The translations under genes were made by a program, and so were the position numbers. Source: Nitrospira sp. UBA5698 (GTDB lineage: Bacteria; Nitrospirota; Nitrospiria; Nitrospirales; Nitrospiraceae). Taken from it: a stretch of DNA of 64,000 bases. Shown in pieces: positions 7,477 to 17,168 of this stretch. The notes beneath the pieces were generated by a model that worked only from the letters and a program-made list of their open reading frames with translations, did no database searches and was not told the origin of the DNA. The stretch lies in NCBI GenBank assembly GCA_002420115.1, contig DIHK01000007.1:108601-172600 (forward strand), written 5' to 3'. The number at the start of each line of letters is the position of its first letter. The stretch's first letter is position 1.

Positions 7477-8406
7477 CTACGAGGCCTGAAGTGCTACGGC
7501 TGGTTGACGCGAAGTGCTGTACGGATTTGAATGCACTGCTACCTCTGAAGACTCTGCATTCAGAAGCACCCACGTGTCTGGCTGGGACAGGATTTGCTGG
7601 ACGAGCCGGGTATGGAGTGCATGTCCTGACCGGTCAGCGACGATGTGCCCGATGAAGGGCATTCCTAAGAGCGAAAAATCCCCGATCAGATCCAGGATCT
7701 TATGACGGACAAACTCATCGTCAAAACGAAGGCCTGATTGATTCACGATACCGTCGCCGGAGAGGACGACTGTATTGTCGAGGGTCCCGCCTTTTCCGAG
7801 CCCACGAGCCCATAAGGCTTGAACCTCTTGGAGAAAGCCGAATGTGCGGGCTTCCGCAATTTCATTCTCAAATGTGCCGACCGAGCAATCATAGTCGTAC
7901 GTCTGTGTCTTGATCAGCGGGTGATCGTAGTGAATCGAATAGGTAATACGGGGAGTGGGGGATGGCTCGATCCGCACCCGCTTTGATCCGTCGGTGATTT
8001 CAATCGGTGCCATGATCTTGAGAAATGACTGTTTTCGTCCTTGCGACACGATACCGGCAGACTGAATGAGTCTGACGAATGGTGCGGCGCTTCCATCCAT
8101 AACCGGCACCTCAGTGGCGGTCACCTCAATGAAGGCGTTATCGATATCCATGCCTGACAGAGCTGCTAATAAATGCTCAATGGTTTGGACCTGAAACCCA
8201 TTCCCTTTGATAGCGGTGCACAGCTCGGTAGGGATTTTATGCTCAATGGAAACGGGAAGATATGCATCAACGTCTGCACTACGATTAACGAAAACGATGC
8301 CGGTGTCTGGTGGGGCGGGCCGCAGCGTGATTGACGCGGATTGCCCTGAGTGTAGCCCGACGCCGGAGCAGGTGACCGTTGATGCTAAGGTTTGTTGATT
8401 CCGCAC
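7477..8406 (-). CDS. lpxC: UDP-3-O-acyl-N-acetylglucosamine deacetylase
   Basis: LpxC is the committed, zinc-dependent step of lipid A synthesis in the cytoplasm. The 309-residue protein has the two-domain LpxC layout: SGVGLHSG at the N-terminus, the zinc-binding QTIEHLLAAL near residues 75-84, and the second metal/catalytic segment HKILDLIGDFSLLG (about 235-248). GTG 8406 has a GAGGGAGGAC site. A C-terminal tail of about 25 residues beyond the core is not conserved. The gene is monocistronic here, with the long AT-rich region upstream of it. Confidence 0.96.
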   Translation of the reverse strand: MRNQQTLASTVTCSGVGLHSGQSASITLRPAPPDTGIVFVNRSADVDAYLPVSIEHKIPTELCTAIKGNGFQVQTIEHLLAALSGMDIDNAFIEVTATEVPVMDGSAAPFVRLIQSAGIVSQGRKQSFLKIMAPIEITDGSKRVRIEPSPTPRITYSIHYDHPLIKTQTYDYDCSVGTFENEIAEARTFGFLQEVQALWARGLGKGGTLDNTVVLSGDGIVNQSGLRFDDEFVRHKILDLIGDFSLLGMPFIGHIVADRSGHALHTRLVQQILSQPDTWVLLNAESSEVAVHSNPYSTSRQPAVALQAS

Positions 8407-8963
8407 AAGTCCTCCCTCGTTAGAGCTTCATTTCGAAGGCATCATTCGACCCAAAAGATACTAGCAATTAAAGTGCCACTGTTCGATTAACATAACAGCA
8501 TGATTTTAAAAGTAAAGTGTTAAATCAATAAAATGCCATCATGTATCAAAAAAGGCACAACTGTGTATTTCACAATCCGTGAAGTGTGGATAAAAAATAA
8601 TTTTTTCATGATGAACAAAGAGTTCTCAAAAATTCACTAAGGGGACAGGTGGCGTAAGTGGAGATTGCTTGAGCTGAGGGGCGCTGAAGTGGCGCAGAGA
8701 TAATATTCATATCCTAACACTGTGAGGGACTCGCATGGTGGCGCTTTTCGGAACATCATACGTCGGTCTTTCCTCCATAGGCGTGTTTGGGTTTGATGAC
8801 ACTCTATCTGACGCTACTGTCGCCGAAGCGTAAAGACCGTTGGCGGTGTGGAGGGAGAGCCCCTCATCGAAAGGGCAAGAGAAAAGCAATTCCATAGTAT
8901 CGACCGGGTCTTAACTTCTTCATGCAAGAAACCGAGTAAGAAGCGGAAACGTTCATAAAGGTT
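8407..8963. other. 557-bp intergenic region, AT-rich in 8450-8640
   Basis: This divergent spacer separates lpxC (minus) from the sensor kinase (plus). Bases 8450-8640 are strikingly AT-rich, with A-runs and T-runs (for example AAAAAATAATTTTTT near 8595-8610), unlike the GC-rich neighbourhood. That suits promoters, intrinsic curvature or a nucleoid-protein site. No convincing coding frame or RNA gene was seen. Confidence 0.5.
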
Positions 8964-10883
8964 ATGTCTATCATGAATGTGAGTCCCTTGGTCTGGATCA
9001 GTTTTGGTCTCACGAGTCTGACGCTCAGCGTCATGCTGGCTGGTGATGCCTTGGTTGATCTGGTTCCTAACCACGATCGCCAAGACTTTGAATATCGTCG
9101 CGATGTGGCCGAAGCCTTGGCCGTTCAATACTCTGCACTGGTGGAGCATCATCAGCTTGAGACCATCAAACTGTCGATGGAGCGGTTTGCTCAGCGGAAT
9201 AAAGAGATCCGTTCATTGGCCCTGCTTCTTCAAAGCGGAGAAATTCTTGCACAGATTGGGGATCATACTCGCATCTGGGTGCAGCCATCCGGTGGTGCAT
9301 CATCACTGGAATTTCTCCAAGTCCCCATCTTTGCCGGGGATCAGTCGTGGGGAGTACTCCAAGTCGCATTCCGTAAATCCGACCTGTCGGAGACGGAGCG
9401 GTTTTTGAACGATCCATGGGTGCGGTTCCTCACCTTCGTCGGCGTGATGGGATTTATCGGCTATCTTGTCTTCATGAAACGCACGCTTCGACAACTAGAC
9501 CCATCCGGCATAGTTCCGACACGAGTCAAAGCCGCTCTCGATGCACTCACGCAGGGTGTGGTGATGATCGACACACGGGACCTCATCGTATTGACGAATG
9601 AAACCTTCTGCCGTGCGGTGGGGAAGTCGGTGACCGCTCTGATCGGTACCGACCTTGGGGCCATTGCCTGGAAGTCTTCGGAGTCAACTGGGGCCTTGAG
9701 GGTGTATCCCTGGACCAGGGCGATTATGGACAAGCAGCCGCAAGACAATATTTCACTCTTCTTGCCAGGCGAAGAGGGAGCGTCAAAAAAGTTTATCGTG
9801 ACGACCGTCCCGATCATGGATGATGGATCGACGGTGCGAGGTGCGCTCGTCTCGTTTCACGACGTCACGGAGCTGGATCGGGCAAATTCACAACTCAAGG
9901 AAGCAAACAATGAATTGGAGGCCTCCCGCGTTCAGATTCTCCAAAAGAACCAGGAACTCGAGGTGACGAATACGAATTTGCACGTCGAGATGGATCACCG
10001 AAAAAAAGCCGAAGCCGAAAAGGAAAAGTTGTATCAGCAGCTCATGAATGCCTCACGTCAAGCGGGTATGGCGGATGTGGCGTCGAGCGTGCTTCATAAT
10101 GTCGGAAATGTGCTCAACAGTATCAACGTCTCGACGGATACCTTGCTCAAGACGCTCAAGAAACCGATGGTGGGCGATGTCTGTCGCATTGCGGCACTGT
10201 TCAGCGAACATCAGGATAATCTGCAGTCATTTTTGACGGCTGATCCAAAGGGGAAGCAGATTCCTTCTTATCTGGGGTTGGTCGCTGAATCTCTCAGTGG
10301 AAGCCATCAGACGATCCAACAGGAGCTCGACTCGCTGGTGAAGAAAGTCGATCACATCAAGCAAGTGATCCTGTCGCAGCAAGATATCGCACGTGCGGGG
10401 AGTATTCGAGAACCGGTCTCGATCGAAGACATGATGGAGCAGGCGTTGATCATGGCGATGCCTGAGCCGGAGAAGTATCACATCCAAGTGGTGCGGGACT
10501 ATCGTCCCATCCCTGCCATTATGACGGATCGGCATCAGGTACTGCAGGTATTGGTGAATCTCATCACGAATGCCAAGAACGCGATGGTCGAGCATTCGGA
10601 CAGTACGCGTTGTCTCACCTTGCGGCTTGGCGTGCCGGCTGGCAGCGCCTTCGCACGGTTGGAAGTGATCGACACGGGTGGGGGGATCAAGGCGGACAAT
10701 CTCCACAAGCTGTTTGCGCAGGGTTTTACCACGCGAAAGGCCGGTCATGGGCTTGGACTGCACAGTTCCGCCATTGTTGCGAAGAATCTTGGCGGTGCCT
10801 TACAGGCGCACAGTGCCGGTGAAGGACAGGGGGCGACGTTCACGTTGGACCTGCCGCTGGTTCTTGTCGAGGCAGCGGCATAA
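8964..10883 (+). CDS. Membrane sensor histidine kinase with PAS domain
   Basis: The 639-residue kinase has a transmembrane helix (about 9-28), a periplasmic sensor of about 120 residues, a second helix (about 150-168), a PAS domain (about 185-305), a long coiled coil (310-360), a dimerisation/phosphoacceptor region and a HATPase_c domain (about 525-635; NLITNAKNAM, DTGGGI, GHGLGLH). The phosphoacceptor is probably His378 in SVLHNVGNVLNS, an H-box without the usual HE; this VLHNVGN variety is known in some bacterial kinases. It heads the operon: the next gene starts 2 bases after its stop, so it is the natural phosphodonor for the receivers downstream. Confidence 0.92.
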   Translation: MSIMNVSPLVWISFGLTSLTLSVMLAGDALVDLVPNHDRQDFEYRRDVAEALAVQYSALVEHHQLETIKLSMERFAQRNKEIRSLALLLQSGEILAQIGDHTRIWVQPSGGASSLEFLQVPIFAGDQSWGVLQVAFRKSDLSETERFLNDPWVRFLTFVGVMGFIGYLVFMKRTLRQLDPSGIVPTRVKAALDALTQGVVMIDTRDLIVLTNETFCRAVGKSVTALIGTDLGAIAWKSSESTGALRVYPWTRAIMDKQPQDNISLFLPGEEGASKKFIVTTVPIMDDGSTVRGALVSFHDVTELDRANSQLKEANNELEASRVQILQKNQELEVTNTNLHVEMDHRKKAEAEKEKLYQQLMNASRQAGMADVASSVLHNVGNVLNSINVSTDTLLKTLKKPMVGDVCRIAALFSEHQDNLQSFLTADPKGKQIPSYLGLVAESLSGSHQTIQQELDSLVKKVDHIKQVILSQQDIARAGSIREPVSIEDMMEQALIMAMPEPEKYHIQVVRDYRPIPAIMTDRHQVLQVLVNLITNAKNAMVEHSDSTRCLTLRLGVPAGSAFARLEVIDTGGGIKADNLHKLFAQGFTTRKAGHGLGLHSSAIVAKNLGGALQAHSAGEGQGATFTLDLPLVLVEAAA

Positions 10884-10885
10884 CC

Positions 10886-11755
10886 ATGGACCAAGACACC
10901 ATTAACCGTCGGATTCTCATCATTGACGACAATCTCAATATTCACGAGGACTTCAGGAAAATCTTGTCCCCACCGATAGAATCAGGAGCACTGGACCAAG
11001 CACGGGCGGCTCTGTTTGGGGAGACTCCGACTCTTCCCACGCATGTGTCGTATGAACTGGAGTTTGCAACCCAAGGCCGTGAGGGATTCGGACTTGTTCA
11101 GACGGCTCGTCAGGGTGGGATGCCCTATGCGGCGGCCTTTGTGGATATGCGTATGCCCCCGGGCTGGGATGGGCTCGAGACCGTTGAGCACCTGTGGTAT
11201 GTCGACCCGGAAATCCAAATCGTCATCTGTTCGGCCTATTCGGACCATCCATGGGAAGACGTCAGTCGTCGCATTGGCGATACCGACAAGTTGCTCATTC
11301 TGATGAAACCATTCAACAGCATCGAGGTCGTCCAGATGGCCAACGCCTTGACCAAGAAATGGAACCTGGCTCGTGCGGTGAAGCTACAGATTGAGGGGCT
11401 GGCACAGAATGTGAGCCACCGGACGACCGACGTACGCGCCATCAATCAACGGCTTCAGGAGCAAATTGCCAGCCGAATAACCGGAGCTGGCCCTGTGGCG
11501 TCACCGGGATCGGAAGGAGCAATGCTCCGCCAAAAAGAAGAGTGTCTCGCAATCATGAGCCACGAAATCCTGACACCGATGAATGAGTTGATCGCGAAGG
11601 TGACTCTCCTGCTCGATAGCCCTTTGAATCCTGTCCAGCGTCAGCATGCGTCGACTCTTGAGCACTGTGCACAGGACCTGCTCTCCTTGATCAAAGATAT
11701 GCATGAATTCTTGACCAGTCAAAGACAAGAGACCGACGTACGCGATCGGTCGTGA
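10886..11755 (+). CDS. Extended receiver domain fused to an isolated HisKA domain (no ATPase)
   Basis: The 289-residue protein begins with a response-regulator receiver: acidic pair Asp14-Asp15, phosphoacceptor Asp87 in FVDMRMPPGWDG, and KPF switch lysine. The distance from the acidic pair to the acceptor is 72 residues rather than about 44, so roughly 28 residues are inserted. The C-terminal part (about 215-285) is a HisKA-like helix pair with MSHEILTPMNE (His226), but the protein stops before any HATPase domain. It may be a phosphotransfer protein or a truncated relative of the next two genes. It is the second gene of the operon. Confidence 0.85.
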   Translation: MDQDTINRRILIIDDNLNIHEDFRKILSPPIESGALDQARAALFGETPTLPTHVSYELEFATQGREGFGLVQTARQGGMPYAAAFVDMRMPPGWDGLETVEHLWYVDPEIQIVICSAYSDHPWEDVSRRIGDTDKLLILMKPFNSIEVVQMANALTKKWNLARAVKLQIEGLAQNVSHRTTDVRAINQRLQEQIASRITGAGPVASPGSEGAMLRQKEECLAIMSHEILTPMNELIAKVTLLLDSPLNPVQRQHASTLEHCAQDLLSLIKDMHEFLTSQRQETDVRDRS

Positions 11756-11794
11756 TGGTAGGACGTTCCCGACGGGGAGCCGGCATTCATTCAT

Positions 11795-13678
11795 ATGGAT
11801 AACCACAGTAAGAATCCTCGAGTCTTGATCGTCGACGACAATCAGTCGATCCATGAAGACTTTCGGCGGATCCTTCAGTCTCAACCAGAAGATGAAGGCC
11901 TGAACCAAGCGCGTAGGGATTTGTTTGGTGGGGCGCCGCTTGTCGAAGCGCTGGATTGCTTCGAGTTGGATTATGCGGTTCAGGGACAGGCGGCTCTGGC
12001 ATTGGTGCAGATGGCGCGGCAGGAGGGCCGCCCCTATGCCGTGGCATTCGTCGATATGCGGATGCCGACGGGATGGGATGGTCTGGAAACGATTGAGCGA
12101 CTGTGGGAGGTCGATGGCCGGATTCAGGTCGTGATCTGCACGGCCTATTCTGACCATTCGTGGGCGGAAATTTCGGCACGGTTGGGGATGAGCGATCGGC
12201 TGTTGATCCTGCGCAAGCCGTTCGATGCGATTGAGGTTCAGCAGATTGCCGCGTCACTGACGCGCAAGTGGGAGTTGGGGCGTGATGTGCGGTTACAGAT
12301 TGAAGACCTTGTCGCACAGGTCAATGCCCGCAACCGGGAACTGCTTGTCACCAACCAGCGGCTCGAACAACAAGTGGCTGAACGCACGGTCGAGCTTCAA
12401 CAGCGCAATAGTGAATTGCAGAAAACCGTGGAAGCGTTGAAAAAGGCAAAACTGGATGCCGACAATGCCAACCAGGCCAAATCGCAGTTTTTGGCGCATA
12501 TGAGCCATGAGATCCGAACCCCTATGAACGGGATGCTCGGTATGAATGAGCTGTTGCTCTCGACTCCCTTGAATGACCAGCAGCGTCACTTTGTTCAGGT
12601 CATCCATGATAATGGCGAGCAGCTGGTTGAACTCATTAATGACATCCTCGATCTGTCCAAGATCGATGAAGGGAAGATGGATCTCCATATTGCGAGGCTC
12701 GACCTGGTGGCGACAGTGCGGGGTGTTGTAAGTCTGTTTCACGAGCCTTCGAGGAAAAAGGGGCTCAGTTTAGAATGCCAGGTCGATCCCGAACTCCCCA
12801 CCGTGTGGCGGGGAGACGCTGTCAGGCTGAGGCAGATTCTGGTGAACCTCGTGGGCAATGCCGTCAAGTTTACGGAACGAGGTGGCATCCTGATTCACAT
12901 TGAACGTGTCGAGGATCGTCATGATAGCGCCCTCTTCAAAATGACGGTATGTGATACCGGAATTGGCATTCCTGTCGAGGCGCAGCAGACGATCTTTGAT
13001 CCCTTCGCACAGGGGGATGCTTCGATCACACGGCGATACGAAGGGACGGGGTTGGGGCTTGCCATCGTGCAACGTCTTGTCCGATTGATGGGCGGTGATA
13101 TTGGTCTCACAAGTACCCCAGGACAAGGTTCCACATTCTGGTTTACGGCTCGTCTTCAGAAACAGAGCACACAAGATATGCCTGTCGTTGAGAGCCAGTT
13201 GTCGAATCAGGCCCCTATGCCCGTTCTATGCATTGCTCAGATGACAAAGCATCCCGGCAGCTCTTCCCCTAAACAGCGATCCCGCGCGCGTATCCTCCTG
13301 GCTGAGGACAATTTGACGAACCAGGAGGTCTTTTTACGCATGCTGGATCTCTGTGGTGAGTCGGCCGATGTGGTCAGTACGGGCAAAGAGGCGTTGGAGG
13401 CGATGGGGCGGGTGCAATACGACGTGGTTCTCATGGACTGTGAGATGCCTGAAATGGATGGGTTAACGGCATGTAGGGAAATTCGAAGACGTCGATTGAC
13501 CAGAGCTGACGGCGAGCCCGTTCAGGTCATCGCTCTGTCCGGTCACGCAGTCAGTAGCTATCAAGAGGCCTGCCTTGCCGCAGGTATGGATGGATTTCTC
13601 TCCAAGCCGGCGGGGTTGAAAGAGATTCGTAAGGTATTGCAACAGTTTTTACCGACGAGTGAGTCACGGGCTGCCTAA
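11795..13678 (+). CDS. Hybrid histidine kinase: REC-HisKA-HATPase-REC
   Basis: The 627-residue cytoplasmic protein carries the same extended receiver (Asp14/15, Asp87), a coiled coil (about 170-225), HisKA with His238 in MSHEIRTPMNG, a HATPase_c domain (about 345-460; NLVGNAVKF, DTGIGI, GTGLGLAI) and a second, normal-length receiver (about 500-625; acceptor Asp548 in LMDCEMPEMDG). This layout suggests a relay in which the N-terminal receiver controls kinase activity and the C-terminal one accepts the phosphate. No membrane segment is present. It starts 39 bases after the previous stop. Confidence 0.93.
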   Translation: MDNHSKNPRVLIVDDNQSIHEDFRRILQSQPEDEGLNQARRDLFGGAPLVEALDCFELDYAVQGQAALALVQMARQEGRPYAVAFVDMRMPTGWDGLETIERLWEVDGRIQVVICTAYSDHSWAEISARLGMSDRLLILRKPFDAIEVQQIAASLTRKWELGRDVRLQIEDLVAQVNARNRELLVTNQRLEQQVAERTVELQQRNSELQKTVEALKKAKLDADNANQAKSQFLAHMSHEIRTPMNGMLGMNELLLSTPLNDQQRHFVQVIHDNGEQLVELINDILDLSKIDEGKMDLHIARLDLVATVRGVVSLFHEPSRKKGLSLECQVDPELPTVWRGDAVRLRQILVNLVGNAVKFTERGGILIHIERVEDRHDSALFKMTVCDTGIGIPVEAQQTIFDPFAQGDASITRRYEGTGLGLAIVQRLVRLMGGDIGLTSTPGQGSTFWFTARLQKQSTQDMPVVESQLSNQAPMPVLCIAQMTKHPGSSSPKQRSRARILLAEDNLTNQEVFLRMLDLCGESADVVSTGKEALEAMGRVQYDVVLMDCEMPEMDGLTACREIRRRRLTRADGEPVQVIALSGHAVSSYQEACLAAGMDGFLSKPAGLKEIRKVLQQFLPTSESRAA

Positions 13679-13714
13679 CGAACAGGGCCGTTCATCCGAT
13701 TTGATCGAGTGACC

Positions 13715-14980
<1,266 letters not shown>

Positions 14981-15014
14981 CGCATCACAGTAAAGAGTCG
15001 TCGGAGGGTGTGGA

Positions 15015-16265
15015 GTGACAAGCGAGGAGATCAATCGACGCATCCTGGTCGTGGACGACAATGTGTCGATCCATCATGACTTCCTGAAAGTTCTACACCC
15101 GACCAAGGGATCGGAGGCTCTAGAAGAGGCACGGGGCTCCTTATTCGGCGAGCCCGGTCCTGTCTGGAGCAGCGACGAGTTCAGGGTCAATTGTGCAGAG
15201 CAAGGGACCATCGCGCTGGCTTTCGTTGAAGCGGCTGTCAAGGAAGGGAAACCATATGCGGTGGCTTTTGTGGATATGCGGATGCCGCCAGGTTGGGACG
15301 GGCTGGAGACGATCGAGCGTCTCTGGGCGGCAGATGCTGCGTTGCAAGTCGTGATCTGTACCGCCTACTCCGACCAACCGTGGGAGGAGATCAGAGGCCG
15401 AATTGGGCGAACGGATAAGTTGCTGATCCTGCAGAAGCCGTTCAATAGCATCGAGGTGTTGCAGCTTGCGACTGCACTCTGTCGGAAATGGGACCTTGCG
15501 CAAAAGGTTGCGGGCCAGGTGAATGAGTTGAGCCGGTTAGTTGATGAACGGACCATGGAGCTTCGACACGCGAACCGACAGCTTACGGAGTTCAATGAGG
15601 CACTGATGCGGACTGTAGCGAGCCTTGAAGCCGCCCAGACTGAAATCCTACGGCAAAATGGGGAGCTGGAGCGTCTGGCCTCACGTGATCCGCTGACAGG
15701 ATGTCTCAATCGCCGTGCATTTTATGCCTTGTTTGAGGAGGCGTTTGCTGCGGGACGTCGACAAGGAAGTGAGCTCTGCTGTCTCATGGTCGACATTGAC
15801 GAGTTTAAGCGTGTGAACGACGAATTCGGGCATGCCGTCGGGGATCAAGCGATCCAAGCCGTCGCGGACTGCCTTCAGTCAGGGGTGCGATTGACGGACA
15901 TGGTCGGACGCTATGGAGGGGAAGAATTCTGCCTGATGTTCCCCCGCACGACATTGAGTGAGGCGACGGTGTTGGCGGAGCGCCTTCGAGCCCGTGTGGT
16001 TGCGGAAGCTGGCAGCCGTGTGCGAATGGCATCCGGCATGACGCTGACGGCGAGTATCGGTGTGTCATCCAGTGTATTTGGAGCCCGAGCTCCGCTGGAG
16101 TTGATCGATCAAGCAGATAGAGCGCTGTATGCCGCAAAGGAGAACGGCCGTAACTGTGTCATGGCGATGGATGTGCTGGTCCCAGGGCTTAAAACGTCTG
16201 AACAGCTTGAACTTCAGGTCCGTCGAGTCACCCCGCGCGAATCGACTCCTCTCATCATTCGATAA
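15015..16265 (+). CDS. Response regulator diguanylate cyclase: REC-GGDEF
   Basis: The 416-residue protein joins the same extended receiver (Asp14/15, acceptor Asp87) through a coiled coil (about 165-220) to a GGDEF domain with GGEEF at residues 301-305. An RxxD inhibitory site (RLTD) lies exactly five residues before it. It is thus an active-looking, product-inhibited cyclic-di-GMP synthase under receiver control. GTG 15015 follows a GGAGGG site. It is the last gene of the signalling operon and its likely output. Confidence 0.94.
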   Translation: MTSEEINRRILVVDDNVSIHHDFLKVLHPTKGSEALEEARGSLFGEPGPVWSSDEFRVNCAEQGTIALAFVEAAVKEGKPYAVAFVDMRMPPGWDGLETIERLWAADAALQVVICTAYSDQPWEEIRGRIGRTDKLLILQKPFNSIEVLQLATALCRKWDLAQKVAGQVNELSRLVDERTMELRHANRQLTEFNEALMRTVASLEAAQTEILRQNGELERLASRDPLTGCLNRRAFYALFEEAFAAGRRQGSELCCLMVDIDEFKRVNDEFGHAVGDQAIQAVADCLQSGVRLTDMVGRYGGEEFCLMFPRTTLSEATVLAERLRARVVAEAGSRVRMASGMTLTASIGVSSSVFGARAPLELIDQADRALYAAKENGRNCVMAMDVLVPGLKTSEQLELQVRRVTPRESTPLIIR

Positions 16266-16476
16266 GTAGCGACCAGGGAGAGTTGTCCCGATGACGTTGG
16301 CATTGATGCCGGTGCGTCCATCCTTTCCATATCCGCCTGAGTTCCGTAGTACGGAAAGGTATCACGCGGTTTGGGGTACAGCGGTCGATGGACGGTCAGG
16401 TGTGGGGTGCTGTTTGAGTCAAGGGTGTGGGAGGTGAAGTGGTCCGACGAAGCGTTCGTTTGCTCATGGTTCATTG

Positions 16477-16482
16477 TATAAT
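16477..16482 (+). promoter_or_regulatory. -10 box (TATAAT) 8 bases before sdhC start
   Basis: A perfect TATAAT ends 8 bases before ATG 16491, with a weak TTCGTT at -35 (16-base spacing) and no Shine-Dalgarno. Transcription would start at or within about two bases of the start codon. Confidence 0.6.
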
Positions 16483-16490
16483 GGCGCTGG

Positions 16491-17168
16491 ATGATACGAC
16501 TCTTCAGCCATCTCCAATCCTCCGTCGGAAAGAAGATGGGTCTGGCCATGACCGGGCTAGGCCTTGTGGTATTCGTCGTGTTTCATATGCTGGGGAATCT
16601 TCAGCTGTTCGAAGGACCCCATGCGCTGAACGGGTATGCCGCGTTTCTCCGCGATATGCCGATCGTGCTTTGGGGGGTCCGCATCGGATTACTGAGTATG
16701 GCGGCGGTCCACATTGGGCTTGCGCTCCAGCTGAGTATGCGAAATCGTCGCGCTCGTCCTGTTGAGTATACGATCCACCGTTATCGCCGGGCATCGATCG
16801 CGTCCCGCACCATGGCGATCTCCGGAATGGCCCTGTTGCTATTCGTCGGGTTCCACCTCCTGCATCTCACAGCTGGAGTCATCGATCCCGGGTTCGCTGA
16901 TCGCCGCGATCCGGAGGGCTATCGGGATGTCTACGGCAAAGTGGTGCATGCGTTTCAAAATCCCTTCATGGTCGTTCTCTATCTTGCCGGCCAGCTGGGG
17001 CTTGGTCTTCACCTGAGCCATGCGATTGCCAGCAGTGTACAGACGATGGGGTTTGAGCACGCGGCGTTGAATCGTTTACTGAAAGCGTTCGGACCTATGA
17101 TCGGCCTGATCGTGGTTCTAGGGAATGTTGCGATCATTCTTGCCGTCTTCTTGGGGATCGTGCGCTGA
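16491..17168 (+). CDS. sdhC: Succinate dehydrogenase/fumarate reductase cytochrome b558 subunit
   Basis: The 225-residue integral membrane subunit has five helices and anchors SdhAB, passing electrons between the iron-sulfur subunit and quinone through haem b. Histidines typical of the diheme b558 family are present in VVFHMLGNLQLF, the following HIGLALQL, FHLLHLTAG and GLHLSHAI. In Nitrospira-type metabolism the complex can run as fumarate reductase in the reductive TCA cycle. The stop overlaps the sdhA start. Confidence 0.94.
   Translation: MIRLFSHLQSSVGKKMGLAMTGLGLVVFVVFHMLGNLQLFEGPHALNGYAAFLRDMPIVLWGVRIGLLSMAAVHIGLALQLSMRNRRARPVEYTIHRYRRASIASRTMAISGMALLLFVGFHLLHLTAGVIDPGFADRRDPEGYRDVYGKVVHAFQNPFMVVLYLAGQLGLGLHLSHAIASSVQTMGFEHAALNRLLKAFGPMIGLIVVLGNVAIILAVFLGIVR

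Noticed and set aside
8810..8960. Possible cyclic-di-GMP riboswitch before the signalling operon
   Set aside because: The stretch near 8828-8850 (GAAGCGTAAAGACCG) only loosely recalls the GEMM core, and the flanking stems cannot be drawn.
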